This document shows positions 55,423 to 63,763 of a stretch of DNA of 64,000 nucleotides, piece after piece. Location of the stretch: contig NZ_JABFNS010000001.1 of NCBI RefSeq assembly GCF_013116825.1, forward strand, positions 1 to 64,000, written 5' to 3'. The notes beneath the pieces are model-generated. The model did not search any database, was not told the origin of the DNA, and worked only from the letters and a program-made list of their open reading frames with translations. The DNA is from Myxococcus xanthus (GTDB lineage: Bacteria > Myxococcota > Myxococcia > Myxococcales > Myxococcaceae). Position numbers and translations under genes: made by a program. Every line of letters begins with the position of its first letter. Positions within the stretch are counted from its first letter, which is position 1.

Positions 55423-56139
55423 TCAGCGCCTGGTGGCGATGACGGTGCTCAGCACGGAGAAGGGCTCCGGCATCAGGCCGTCGCGCACCTCGACGGTGAA
55501 GCCTTCCGCTTCGAGCAGCGCGCGGGCCCGGGGCACCAGGAACGTCAGGTAGTACATGACGAAGGGCGGCTTCCACAGCGCGTTGCGCGCGCGCATGGCG
55601 GCGTTGAAGCCCTTGGCCATCCAGTAGCCCGGGCGGAGCTTCGACGGCGGGTGCGCGGTGACGAAGAGGAAGCGGCCCCCGGGGCGCAGCGCGCGGGCGA
55701 TGCCTTTCACGAGCGTTGGCTCGTCCTCTTCGAGGATGTGACCGAAGGCGCCGAAGCTGGTGACGACGTCGAACGCGCCGTCGAAGGGGAGCGCCAGTGC
55801 GTCGCCCTGGATGAACTCCAGCGCCGCGGTGCCCGGCGCCTGCGCGAGCTGCTGGCGCGCCTCGTCGAGCATGCCCTGGCTGAGGTCGAAGCCCACCACG
55901 CGCTCCCGCGCGAGCGGACGCAAGAAGCGCATGGCCGCGCCGGTGCCGCAGCACACGTCCAGCGCGCTGCCGACGCTGCCGGGCGCGCCCAACTGGGCCA
56001 TGGCGGCCTCGAGCACCGCATCGGGCGTGCGGAAGGGCGTGTACTCGAACTTGGGCGCGAGCAGGTCGTAGCCGTGCTCGACGGACGTGAGGGCCTGCGC
56101 GGCCAGCTCCCGGAGGGTGGGGCCCTTGCGGTGGAACAT
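55423..56139 (-). CDS. SAM-dependent methyltransferase
   Basis: A 238-residue class I methyltransferase. Motif I is ALDVCCGTGAAM near residue 60, the acidic loop is VVGFDLSQGML, the post-I block ALPFDGAFDVVTSFG is near 120, and GGRFLFVTAHPP is motif IV-like. The substrate is unknown; a small molecule or lipid is possible. The frame is open upstream, but MFHRKGPTLREL fits the fold. Its stop is 7 bases from the convergent Gre-like gene. Confidence 0.85.
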   Translation of the reverse strand: MFHRKGPTLRELAAQALTSVEHGYDLLAPKFEYTPFRTPDAVLEAAMAQLGAPGSVGSALDVCCGTGAAMRFLRPLARERVVGFDLSQGMLDEARQQLAQAPGTAALEFIQGDALALPFDGAFDVVTSFGAFGHILEEDEPTLVKGIARALRPGGRFLFVTAHPPSKLRPGYWMAKGFNAAMRARNALWKPPFVMYYLTFLVPRARALLEAEGFTVEVRDGLMPEPFSVLSTVIATRR

Positions 56140-56265
56140 GGTGTCTCGGGGTGTATCGCACCCACACCGGCCCCTCTCTCTGAAAATGCGGCCGGTATCG
56201 GGCATTGAATGTTCCGCGGGGTGCCCCGTCAGAAGGTTCAAGCAGGACGATGGAGGAGGACGACA

Positions 56266-56697
56266 ATGGCGCTCAAGACGGGTTTCGCGGTGCTGGCTTT
56301 CGGAATGATGTTCCTCGGCTCCACGGCCGCGCAGGCGAAGGACGACAACGAGAAGTCGCGGTTCTCCCAGCAGCACCGGCATGACGGCCGCGGCGGCAAC
56401 TTCGATGTCCACGTGGACGCCCGCCGCCACCCGGGACCCGCGCCGCTGCCGCCGCCGCACGCTCGGGGCCGCTATGAACTGCAGACGGTGAACCGCTGGG
56501 TGCAGGGCCGCTACGAGCAGGTGTGGGTCCCGGAGGTGTGCCGCGAGCGCCACCACCGCCGCGCGCGGGTGACCCGGTGCACCGGGGGCTTCTACGAGCA
56601 GCGCTGGGTGCCGGCCCGCTACGAGCCGGTCCAGGAGTGGGTGTGGGTGACCTACGCTCCGGGCCGGGTGCACATGGCCAGCGCCGGCTACCGCTAG
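56266..56697 (+). CDS. Secreted Arg/His/Tyr-rich hypothetical protein
   Basis: A 143-residue exported protein; signal peptide 1-24 (STAAQA). The middle is rich in His, Arg and Pro (HRHDGRGGNFDVHVD, LPPPHARG). Two copies of a repeat, GRYEQVWVPEVCRER and FYEQRWVPARYEPV, with Trp-Val-Pro cores, suggest small beta hairpins. GGAGGAGGACGAC lies before the ATG. Two Cys may form a disulfide. No family known. Confidence 0.65.
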   Translation: MALKTGFAVLAFGMMFLGSTAAQAKDDNEKSRFSQQHRHDGRGGNFDVHVDARRHPGPAPLPPPHARGRYELQTVNRWVQGRYEQVWVPEVCRERHHRRARVTRCTGGFYEQRWVPARYEPVQEWVWVTYAPGRVHMASAGYR

Positions 56698-56818
56698 ACG
56701 ATTCGAATCACGGGGGACCGCGCCGCGGGCGCGCCGGGATACGGGGGTAGCCCGGCGCGCCTCGCGGCCGCAGGTCCGCAGTGCCTTTCCCCGCCGGGCC
56801 TGTTACTGAATGCGCCGC

Positions 56819-57544
56819 ATGGCGACCGCATTCATTACCGGGGCTGGCATCCGCATTGGCAGCGCGGTGGCTCGGGCGCTCGGGCGCGCGGGTTATGACC
56901 TGGCGCTCCATGCGAACCGCTCCCTTGAGCCGCTGGAAGCGCTGGCGGACGAACTCCGAGGCCTCGGTCGCCGCGTCACCCTGCACGCCGCCGACCTGAG
57001 CCGCCCGGAGGCCGTGGACTCCCTGGCCGCGCAAGTGCGCGAGGCGTGGCCCGCGCTGGACGTGGTGGTCCACAACGCGGGCCTCTTCGAGCGCACCGAC
57101 TTCGCCGCCATCTCCCGCGACCAGTACCGCACCATGATGGCGGTGAACCTGGACGCGCCCTTCTTCCTCACCCAGGCCCTGCTCCCCGCGTTGCGCGCCG
57201 GCAAGGACCCGCTGGTGGTGCACCTCACCGACGTCGGTGGGGAGCGGCCGGTGAGTCACTACGCGCACTATTCGGTGAGCAAGGCGGGGCTCATCATGCT
57301 CACCCGCGCGCTGGCGGTGGAGCTGGCCCCGCACATCCGGGTCAACGCCGTGTCGCCCGGCACGGTGGCCTTCCCCGAGGACTTCGACGCCGAGGCCCGC
57401 GACGCGGTGCTGCGCCGCATCCCCATGGGGCGCGAGGGCAACGTCGAGGACATCGCCCGCACTGTCGTCTTCCTCGCCCGCGAGGCGCCGTACATCACCG
57501 GGCAGGTCATCGCCGTCGATGGCGGCAGGAGCGCACAGCTATGA
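56819..57544 (+). CDS. Pteridine reductase-like SDR (FolM/PTR1 type)
   Basis: A 241-residue short-chain reductase. The cofactor motif TGAGIRIGSAV has the Arg that marks pteridine reductases (TGXXXRXG) rather than the usual TGXXXGXG. NAG near residue 85, the catalytic YSVSKAG and the PGTVAFPEDF segment are present. It would reduce dihydropterins or folates with NADPH. The coupling to a FolB gene (ATGA overlap at 57541-57544) supports a pterin role. An ATG at 56810 is also possible. Confidence 0.85.
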   Translation: MATAFITGAGIRIGSAVARALGRAGYDLALHANRSLEPLEALADELRGLGRRVTLHAADLSRPEAVDSLAAQVREAWPALDVVVHNAGLFERTDFAAISRDQYRTMMAVNLDAPFFLTQALLPALRAGKDPLVVHLTDVGGERPVSHYAHYSVSKAGLIMLTRALAVELAPHIRVNAVSPGTVAFPEDFDAEARDAVLRRIPMGREGNVEDIARTVVFLAREAPYITGQVIAVDGGRSAQL

Positions 57545-58380
57545 GCGCGGAACACGCATTCCATCCCCCCGTCGTCATGACGCCGGACGGCCGCCCGCTG
57601 GACGTCATCGAGCTGCGGGGCCTCACGGTGGACTGCATCGTGGGTATCTTCAACAGGGAGCGCATCGCGGCCCAGCCGCTGCGACTGGACGTGGCCCTGT
57701 TCCTGGACACTCGCGCCGCCGCGGTGGGAGGCAGGCTGGCGCACACGGTGAACTACGGCCGGCTCGCGGGGGAGCTGCGCTTCCTGCTGGAGGCCTGCCG
57801 CTTCGAGCTGCTGGAGTCCGCCGTCGAGACGGTGTGCCGCTACGTGCTGGCGCCGCCCACCGACGACGTCCCGCGCGCGCAGGTCCACGCGGCCACGGTG
57901 CGGGTGACGAAGCCGCTGGCGCTGGGCGGGTTGGCGGTGCCGTCGCTCCAGATTCACCGGACGGCCGCGGAGATGGTGTACGGCCGGGAGGAGAAGGGCT
58001 TTGGCCGCGTGGACATCATCCACGAGGGCGCGGGCTATGGCGTCTACCGGCTGCGGGTGAAGCCGGGAGGCTGCATCCCCACGCACGTGCACCAGCAGAT
58101 GGAGGAGAGCGAGCTGGTGCTGGGCTCGGGGTTGCTGCTGCAGTTCGAGCCGGTGGCCCGGGGCATGGCCTTCCACTGGCCGCGCGGCTTCCTGCACCGC
58201 TACGACAACCCTTCATCCACGGAGCAGACGGTGCTCTGCGTGGACAGGCCGGGCTTCATCCCGTCGGACGAGGTGGAGACCGAGCCGCCGCCGGAGGGGC
58301 TGCTGCCCGTCACCGGCCACTCCTATTACCCGCTGGATGAGCCCGCGGCGCCGGGCTCCCCCGCGGAGAACCAGCCGTGA
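57541..58380 (+). CDS. folB: Dihydroneopterin aldolase (FolB) fused to a cupin domain
   Basis: A 279-residue two-domain protein. Residues 20-140 match FolB: IELRGLTVDCIVGIFNRER, LRLDVALFLDTRAA, HTVNYGRL and FELLESAVETVCRYVL, which includes the active Glu/Tyr positions. Residues about 160-250 are a cupin, with HVHQQMEESELVLG and HWPRGFLHRYDN. FolB cleaves dihydroneopterin in folate synthesis. The cupin may bind the product, a metal or a regulator; such a fusion is unusual. Co-transcribed with the reductase. Confidence 0.86.
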   Translation: MSAEHAFHPPVVMTPDGRPLDVIELRGLTVDCIVGIFNRERIAAQPLRLDVALFLDTRAAAVGGRLAHTVNYGRLAGELRFLLEACRFELLESAVETVCRYVLAPPTDDVPRAQVHAATVRVTKPLALGGLAVPSLQIHRTAAEMVYGREEKGFGRVDIIHEGAGYGVYRLRVKPGGCIPTHVHQQMEESELVLGSGLLLQFEPVARGMAFHWPRGFLHRYDNPSSTEQTVLCVDRPGFIPSDEVETEPPPEGLLPVTGHSYYPLDEPAAPGSPAENQP

Positions 58381-58410
58381 GCGGGGCCATGTCTTCAAGG
58401 AGCGCCTCCC

Positions 58411-59190
58411 ATGAGTGAGGTGGGCACGCGCAAGGTGCTCGTCACTGGCGGTGGGACGGGCATTGGTCGCGCCGTGGCGGAGGCCCTGCTGCGCGCGGGG
58501 GGGCAGGTGGTGGTGTCGGGCCGGCGCGCGGAGGTGCTGGAGTCGCTGACGACTGCATGGCCGGGACGGGCCTTCGCGCTGCCGTGTGACCTGGCCTCGC
58601 TGGAAGCCCGCGAGGGGCTGCTTCGCCGTGCCGCCGGGTTGCTGGGAGGGCTGGACGGTTTCGTCCACAGCGCGGGGCAGGTGGTGCACCAGCCGCCGGG
58701 CCACATCGGCGAGGACGCGCTTCGCGCGCAGCTCGAGGTCAACCTCATCGCGCCGCTGCGGCTGGGCGAGCAGGCACTGGAGGTGCTGGAGCCGGGGGGG
58801 GCGCAGGTGTTCATCGCGTCCACGCTGGCCACGAGGCCCGTCGTCACCAGCGCGGTGTACAGCGCGGCGAAGGCAGGGCTCCTTCAGGTGATGAAGGTGC
58901 TGGCGTTGGCGGGTGCGGCGCGAGGCGTGCGTGCCAGCGCGGTGCTGCCGGGCGTGGTGGAGACGGACATGGTGCGCGAGGTGCGCCTGACTCCCGGCGA
59001 GGGGCCGCTGTCCGAGCTCGAGTCCACGCGGCGGCAGGAGGCCCAGCTGGCGGGCTTGCGGGCGCTGCATCCGCTCGGACGGTTGGGGCGCCCCGAGGAC
59101 GTCGCCGAGGCGGTGCGCTACCTGCTGGGCGCGTCGTGGATTTCCGGTTCCGAGCTGGTGCTGGATGGAGGGCTACTGCTGCGGGAGTGA
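58411..59190 (+). CDS. SDR-family oxidoreductase
   Basis: A 259-residue enzyme. The cofactor motif is TGGGTGIG near residue 12, NAG is replaced by HSAGQ near 87, and YSAAKAG (Tyr-X3-Lys) is near 151 with the catalytic Ser in IASTLA. C-terminal WISGSELVLDGG is typical. Lies 30 bases after the FolB-cupin gene in the same operon and 40 bases before the YhhQ transporter. Its substrate is unknown; a pterin-related or unrelated ketone is possible. Confidence 0.9.
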   Translation: MSEVGTRKVLVTGGGTGIGRAVAEALLRAGGQVVVSGRRAEVLESLTTAWPGRAFALPCDLASLEAREGLLRRAAGLLGGLDGFVHSAGQVVHQPPGHIGEDALRAQLEVNLIAPLRLGEQALEVLEPGGAQVFIASTLATRPVVTSAVYSAAKAGLLQVMKVLALAGAARGVRASAVLPGVVETDMVREVRLTPGEGPLSELESTRRQEAQLAGLRALHPLGRLGRPEDVAEAVRYLLGASWISGSELVLDGGLLLRE

Positions 59191-59230
59191 GGCGCGGTAT
59201 GAGGTGGCCTCGGCTCACGAGAACGACGGG

Positions 59231-59980
59231 ATGCTCCTCGACAGACGGCTTCAGCTCTTCGTGGTGTTGGTGGGGGTGTTCGTCACCTCGCTGGTGGTGG
59301 GCGACATCATCAGCGTGAAGCTGTTCGAGGCGAAGGTGGGGCCGGTGGTGGCGGTGATGTCCATCGGCATCCTGCCCTTCCCGGTGACGTTCCTCCTCAC
59401 GGACATCCTCAACGAGTTCTACGGGAAGAAGGCGGCCCGCTTCGTGACGTGGGTGGGCTTCTTCATGGCCATCTTCGCGGTCGTGGTGATTGCCATGGCC
59501 GTGCGGGTGCCGTGGGCGCCGCTGACGCGTGCGCCGGACTTCACGGGGACGGTGGAAGGCGCGTTCAACAACGTCTTCGCCGGCTCACAGCGCTTCCTCG
59601 TCGCGTCGATGATGGCGTACCTGGTGGCCCAGTTCTGCGACATCGCCCTCTTCAACGGGCTCAAGCGGCTGACGCGCAACCGGCACTTGTGGGTGCGGGC
59701 GACGGGCTCCACGCTGGTGTCGCAGCTCCTCGACACGGTGGTGGTGCAGTACGTGGCGTGGACGGGCGTGCTGCCCAACGCCACCATCCTCGGCATCATC
59801 TGCTCGTCCTACGTGGTGAAGTTGCTGGTCGCGGTGGGCCTGACGCCCTTCATCTACCTGGGCCACGCCTTCGTCGAGCGCAAGCTGGGCATCGCCCCCG
59901 TGGTGCTGGGGGAGAACGGCGAACCCATTGCCCCGCCCGCGCCGCCCGTCACGCAGGAGGAGCAGCCCCGCGCCGCCTGA
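59231..59980 (+). CDS. YhhQ/VUT-family queuosine precursor transporter
   Basis: A 249-residue inner-membrane protein with six to seven helices. The family signature is in the first half: VVGDIISVKLFE, FPVTFLLTDILNEFYGKKAARFV, then VAQFCDIALFNGLKR. YhhQ-type carriers take up 7-deazaguanine queuosine precursors. It would bring in preQ0/preQ1 for tRNA modification. queD lies about 3.4 kb away on the other strand, so a shared 7-deazaguanine theme is possible but not proven. A short hairpin (CTGAGC with GCTCAG, 59977-59995) overlaps its stop. Confidence 0.88.
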   Translation: MLLDRRLQLFVVLVGVFVTSLVVGDIISVKLFEAKVGPVVAVMSIGILPFPVTFLLTDILNEFYGKKAARFVTWVGFFMAIFAVVVIAMAVRVPWAPLTRAPDFTGTVEGAFNNVFAGSQRFLVASMMAYLVAQFCDIALFNGLKRLTRNRHLWVRATGSTLVSQLLDTVVVQYVAWTGVLPNATILGIICSSYVVKLLVAVGLTPFIYLGHAFVERKLGIAPVVLGENGEPIAPPAPPVTQEEQPRAA

Positions 59981-59999
59981 GCGCGCGGGGCTCAGCGGC

Positions 60000-60908
60000 T
60001 CAGCTTCCCTGCTGCACCAGCGGCGTGAGGATGTCCGTCCAGTGGGAGAAGATGGAGAAGTGTCCGCCGCCGGGGAAGAAGCGGGGCACCGCGCGCGGAA
60101 TCCGGTTCGCGAGGTACCGTCCCATCTGCGGCGGGACGATGCTGTCTCCCTCCCAGTACCAGAGGTCCACCTCCGTCCGAATCTCCTCCAGGGGGACGTT
60201 CCACGGCTGCGCGAGGATGTGCGCCTCGCGCCGCATGCCCGCCACGCCCTTTCGCGTGGCTTCGTAGCGCCAGCCCTGCACCTGCGCGGCGATGCGCGGG
60301 TCCGCGAGCACCGCGCGGTCATCCGCCGACGCCTGGGAGCGCAGGCCCGCCAGCGCCCGCGCGGGATTGGCGCGCACCTGCCGGTCATGCATGGCCATCA
60401 GTGGATGCAGCAGCCACTCCGGCCACGCGGCCATGCTGTACGCGTTGCGGTAGTCCCGGTTCACCCCCGCCATGGCGCCCGGCCGGGCCAGGGGCGCAGC
60501 GCCGGAGACGAGCGCCGCGCGGGTGATGCGCTCGCCCAGCTTCCACGCGGACGCGGCGACGTAGGGGCCACCGGCGGACACGCCGAAGAGGGCGAAGCGG
60601 CCAATCCTCAGCGCGTTGGCCAACTGCTCCAGGTCATCGGGGAAGTCGAGCAGCGTGCGCCCGGGCTGGTAGTCCGACAGGCCGTAGCCCGGCCGGTCCG
60701 GCGTGATGAGGCGCACGCCCAACGCGTGAGTGAGCCGGTCATCCGGGTGGCGCATGTGGCGCGAGCCCGGGTTGCCGTGGATGAAGAACACGGGCAGGCC
60801 GCTCAAATCTCCAGACTCGACGTACGCGAGCCGCCGGCCATCCCGCAGGTGGACGGTGCCTTCACGGACCTGTACGCCCATGGCTTCGGTGTCGGACGAG
60901 GCGTTCAT
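60000..60908 (-). CDS. Alpha/beta-fold hydrolase
   Basis: A 302-residue enzyme. The nucleophile Ser is in FGVSAGGPYV (G-X-S-X-G) near residue 112, the oxyanion HGNPGS is near 45, and the catalytic His in GGGHFSIFSH is near 285. The ATG at 60908 overlaps the phaC stop by ATGA, so it is translated with the PHA synthase. It may be an esterase or depolymerase-like enzyme; substrate unknown. Confidence 0.88.
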   Translation of the reverse strand: MNASSDTEAMGVQVREGTVHLRDGRRLAYVESGDLSGLPVFFIHGNPGSRHMRHPDDRLTHALGVRLITPDRPGYGLSDYQPGRTLLDFPDDLEQLANALRIGRFALFGVSAGGPYVAASAWKLGERITRAALVSGAAPLARPGAMAGVNRDYRNAYSMAAWPEWLLHPLMAMHDRQVRANPARALAGLRSQASADDRAVLADPRIAAQVQGWRYEATRKGVAGMRREAHILAQPWNVPLEEIRTEVDLWYWEGDSIVPPQMGRYLANRIPRAVPRFFPGGGHFSIFSHWTDILTPLVQQGS

Positions 60909-62029
60909 GGTTCCATCGGCTTCGAGCGCGCGCCAATCCACGCGGAAATGGAGGGCCACACCTTCGTCGCGCCCCTGCTGGAGGCGGACAGGCCGATGTG
61001 GCCCACGGGGTAGCGCCGCGTCTCACAGTCCTTCGAGCTGACCAGGGAGGGCAGCGGCTCGCTCATCGCCGGCAGCGCGATGGTGTCGTGCTCGGCGATG
61101 ACGTTGAGGATGGCGCACTGGATGCGGCGCAGGTCCACGCGCTCGCCGCCCACCTCCATGAGGCCCTGGGGGAAGAGGTTCTGCTGATAGCAGTCCTTGA
61201 TGTACTGCCGGTACACCTCACCCGGGAAGGGCACGGGGTCCGCGCCCCAGCGCTCCATGGCCAGGAACGTGGTGACGAACTCCGGGTCGTCGATGCGGCG
61301 GCACACCTCCAGCCACCGGGTGAGGCGCTGCACCGGCGCGGCCATGAGGAAGCCGCTCTCCAGCACCGGCGTGGGGACGTTGCCGTAGGCGTCCACCAGC
61401 GAGTCCACGTCGAAGTGGTTGGCGGACGTCCACAGCGTGTAGAGGCCACCCTTGCTGAAGTCCACCGGCGTGGCCTGGGCCACCAGGTTGCGGACGCCCT
61501 CGGGGTACAGGGACGTGTACGCCAGGGCCATGGTGCCGCCCATGCAGTAGCCGTAGAGCGTCAAATCCCGGCTCTTGCTCACGCGCAGCGTCCACCGCAC
61601 CGCCGTCTGGATGAGCCCGCCGAGCAGGTCATCCCAGGTGAGCCGCTCCTCGTTCTGTCCCGGTACGCCCCAGTCGATGGCGTAGACGTCGTAGCCCTCG
61701 CGGGTGAGGTGCTCGATGAGGCTGCGCCCTGGAAGGAAGTCGAGGATGTACCAGCGGTTGATGAGCGAATAGACGAAGAGGACGGGCGTGCGGTGGCGCC
61801 GGCGCGGGGCCGCGTAGCGCAGCAGGCGCATGCTGCCGCGCGTGTACACGACGGTGTGCGGCGTGGCGCTGATGGGCGGCTCGCGCACGCCCGAGGCCCT
61901 TTCGATGAAGGGCTTGAGGTACGGGTACGGATTGAAGGGCCGCGACTTGAGCGCGTGTGCGACGGCGCGGGTCAGCTCGACCTGCCCGGTGACGAAGGAG
62001 CGAAGACGCTGGGGCGTGGACGCGGTCAT
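60905..62029 (-). CDS. phaC: Poly(3-hydroxyalkanoate) synthase, class III-like
   Basis: A 374-residue catalytic subunit. The lipase-like box GYCMGG carries the active-site Cys near residue 161. The catalytic Asp is in AEHDTIALP and the catalytic His in YPVGHIGLSAS, both near the C-terminus. The length of about 370 residues and a separate small upstream partner fit class III (PhaC-PhaE). It polymerises hydroxyacyl-CoA at granule surfaces. Start TG-A-C-ATG follows the phaE-like stop by one base. Confidence 0.9.
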   Translation of the reverse strand: MTASTPQRLRSFVTGQVELTRAVAHALKSRPFNPYPYLKPFIERASGVREPPISATPHTVVYTRGSMRLLRYAAPRRRHRTPVLFVYSLINRWYILDFLPGRSLIEHLTREGYDVYAIDWGVPGQNEERLTWDDLLGGLIQTAVRWTLRVSKSRDLTLYGYCMGGTMALAYTSLYPEGVRNLVAQATPVDFSKGGLYTLWTSANHFDVDSLVDAYGNVPTPVLESGFLMAAPVQRLTRWLEVCRRIDDPEFVTTFLAMERWGADPVPFPGEVYRQYIKDCYQQNLFPQGLMEVGGERVDLRRIQCAILNVIAEHDTIALPAMSEPLPSLVSSKDCETRRYPVGHIGLSASSRGATKVWPSISAWIGARSKPMEP

Positions 62030-62030
62030 G

Positions 62031-62468
62031 TCAGCGACGGCGCTTGGAGGGCGCGCGCTCCTTGGGCGGGGACTCGGGGGACTCGGGCTCCGCGCCTTCC
62101 TGACGGTGGAGCAGGTCCACCACCAGTTCCAACTGGGTGCCGAGCGCCTCCACCTGGTCATTCATCCGGCGGAGCTGGTCGCGCAGGCTCTCCACCTCGG
62201 AGGTGGTGGGCAGGCGCAGGGGGCGCAGCGCGCCTTCCACCAGGCCATTGCGGCGGATGCGGGCGTTGAAGCCCTGGCGCATGAGGGAGCCGCTCACGCG
62301 CAGGTACGCGGGGCTCTCGGTGACCTTGGCGGCCGCGCGGGTGAGGCCCTCCTCGGCGCGGGTGAAGACCTTGCCGGTGCGCGTGTCCGGGTGGGTGAGA
62401 TGGCCCAGCAGCTTCAGTCCGCGGGCGAGGAGCCCCTGGGACGGCGGCGGTCGTTCCGGATGACTCAT
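62031..62468 (-). CDS. PhaE/PhaR-like PHA synthase small subunit
   Basis: A 145-residue, mostly helical and basic protein directly before phaC. The region LPTTSEVESLRDQLRRMNDQ near residue 88 resembles the C-terminal block of PhaE, which activates class III synthases. It is much shorter than usual PhaE and ends in a charged tail (ERAPSKRRR). Assignment rests on position and this helical block; the overall similarity is weak. A purely structural granule protein is the alternative. Confidence 0.65.
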   Translation of the reverse strand: MSHPERPPPSQGLLARGLKLLGHLTHPDTRTGKVFTRAEEGLTRAAAKVTESPAYLRVSGSLMRQGFNARIRRNGLVEGALRPLRLPTTSEVESLRDQLRRMNDQVEALGTQLELVVDLLHRQEGAEPESPESPPKERAPSKRRR

Positions 62469-62608
62469 GGCCGGGAGGTTATCTCAAGGCGCGGCGCAGG
62501 GGACGCCGCAGCCTGGCTCTAGCGCTCCCAAAGTGAACCAAGATTCAACTTGCGTGCCTCGAAATGGACATCCGCCGGGATGTAGGCAGCCCCAGAGGCC
62601 CTCCTGGC

Positions 62609-63358
62609 TCAGCCCTGTCGCTTCACCGGCAGGGGCCCGAAGGACTGTGACACCGGCATCAGCGACATGACGTTGATGTTCACGTGCGCGGGCCGCGTGG
62701 CCACCCAGTGCACCGCGTCCGCGATGTCCTCGGGCGTCAGCGCCTGGGTGTTGGCGTAGACGGACGCCGCGCGCGCGTCGTCGCCCTTGAAGCGGACGTT
62801 GGAGAACTCCGTGCCGCCCACCAGCCCGGGCTCGATGTCCGTCACGCGCACGGCGGTGCCGTGCAGGTCCGCGCGGAGGTTGAGGCTGAACTGGTGCACG
62901 AAGGCCTTGGTGGCGCCGTACACGTTGCCGCCCGGGTAGGGCCACTCCGCCGCCACCGAGCCCATGTTGACGATGTGGCCCCGGTTGCGCGCCACCATGC
63001 CGGGCAGCACCGCGTGCGTGCAGTACAGGAGGCCCTTCACGTTGGTGTCCACCATCGTGTCCCAGTCCTCCACGCGCGCCGACTGCGCCAGGTCCAACCC
63101 CAGCGCCAGGCCCGCGTTGTTGACCAGCACGTCCACCTCGGCGAACTCCGCCGGCAGCGAGCGGATGGCCCGCTCCACGGCCTCACGGTCCGTGATGTCG
63201 AGCGTCAGGGGGAGCACCCGCTCGCCCAGCTCCGCGCGCAGGGCCTCCAGCCGCTCGCTGCGCCGCCCGGAGGCGATGACGCGCGCGCCGTCCTGGATGA
63301 AGCGGCGGGCAATGGCCAGGCCGAATCCCGCGGTGGCCCCGGTAATCAGAACGTTCAT
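62609..63358 (-). CDS. SDR-family dehydrogenase, YdfG-like
   Basis: A 249-residue enzyme. TGATAGFG near residue 7 is the cofactor site. NNAGLALG, the catalytic Ser in MGSVAAEWP, YGATKAFVHQFS and DIEPGLVGGTEFSNVRFKGD are characteristic of the YdfG 3-hydroxy acid/serine dehydrogenase group. It probably oxidises beta-hydroxy acids or amino acids with NADP. The gap to queD is 42 bases on the same strand. Confidence 0.92.
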   Translation of the reverse strand: MNVLITGATAGFGLAIARRFIQDGARVIASGRRSERLEALRAELGERVLPLTLDITDREAVERAIRSLPAEFAEVDVLVNNAGLALGLDLAQSARVEDWDTMVDTNVKGLLYCTHAVLPGMVARNRGHIVNMGSVAAEWPYPGGNVYGATKAFVHQFSLNLRADLHGTAVRVTDIEPGLVGGTEFSNVRFKGDDARAASVYANTQALTPEDIADAVHWVATRPAHVNINVMSLMPVSQSFGPLPVKRQG

Positions 63359-63400
63359 GGCAGTCCCCTCGTGGAGCCAGCCCCGCGAGGGCCCGGCGTG

Positions 63401-63763
63401 TCAGTCGTCTTCGCCTTGATAGATGCAGCCACTGGTGCACGTCTCGCGGACCACCACCCGGCTGAGCAGGGGCAGGCCCGGACGCAGGCGCTTCCAGATC
63501 CACCGCGACAGGTTCTCGCTGGTGGGGTTCTCCAGGCCTTCCACTTCATTGAGGTAGTAGTGGTCCAGCTTCAGCCGCAGGGGCTCGAAGGCCTCCTTGA
63601 TGTCGGAGAAGTCCATCACCCACCCGGACTGCGCGCCCACCGGGCCACGCACGTGGATTTCCACCCGGTAGCTGTGGCCATGAAGCCGGCTGCACTTGTG
63701 CCCGGGCGGCACGTTGGGAAGCCGGTGTGCGGCCTCGAAGGTGAATTCCTTGAAGATGTCCAA
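63401..63763 (-). CDS. queD: 6-carboxytetrahydropterin synthase
   Basis: A 120-residue enzyme of the 6-pyruvoyl-tetrahydropterin synthase family. The zinc and catalytic residues are AAHRLP (His), CSRLHGHSY (Cys and His-X-His), and the FSDIKEAFEP and LDHYYLNEV blocks; ENPTSENLSRWIW gives the substrate Glu. It converts dihydroneopterin triphosphate in queuosine synthesis, or less likely pterin. The Cys-rich tail CTSGC is less common. queC, queE and queF are not in this window. Confidence 0.9.
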   Translation of the reverse strand: MDIFKEFTFEAAHRLPNVPPGHKCSRLHGHSYRVEIHVRGPVGAQSGWVMDFSDIKEAFEPLRLKLDHYYLNEVEGLENPTSENLSRWIWKRLRPGLPLLSRVVVRETCTSGCIYQGEDD

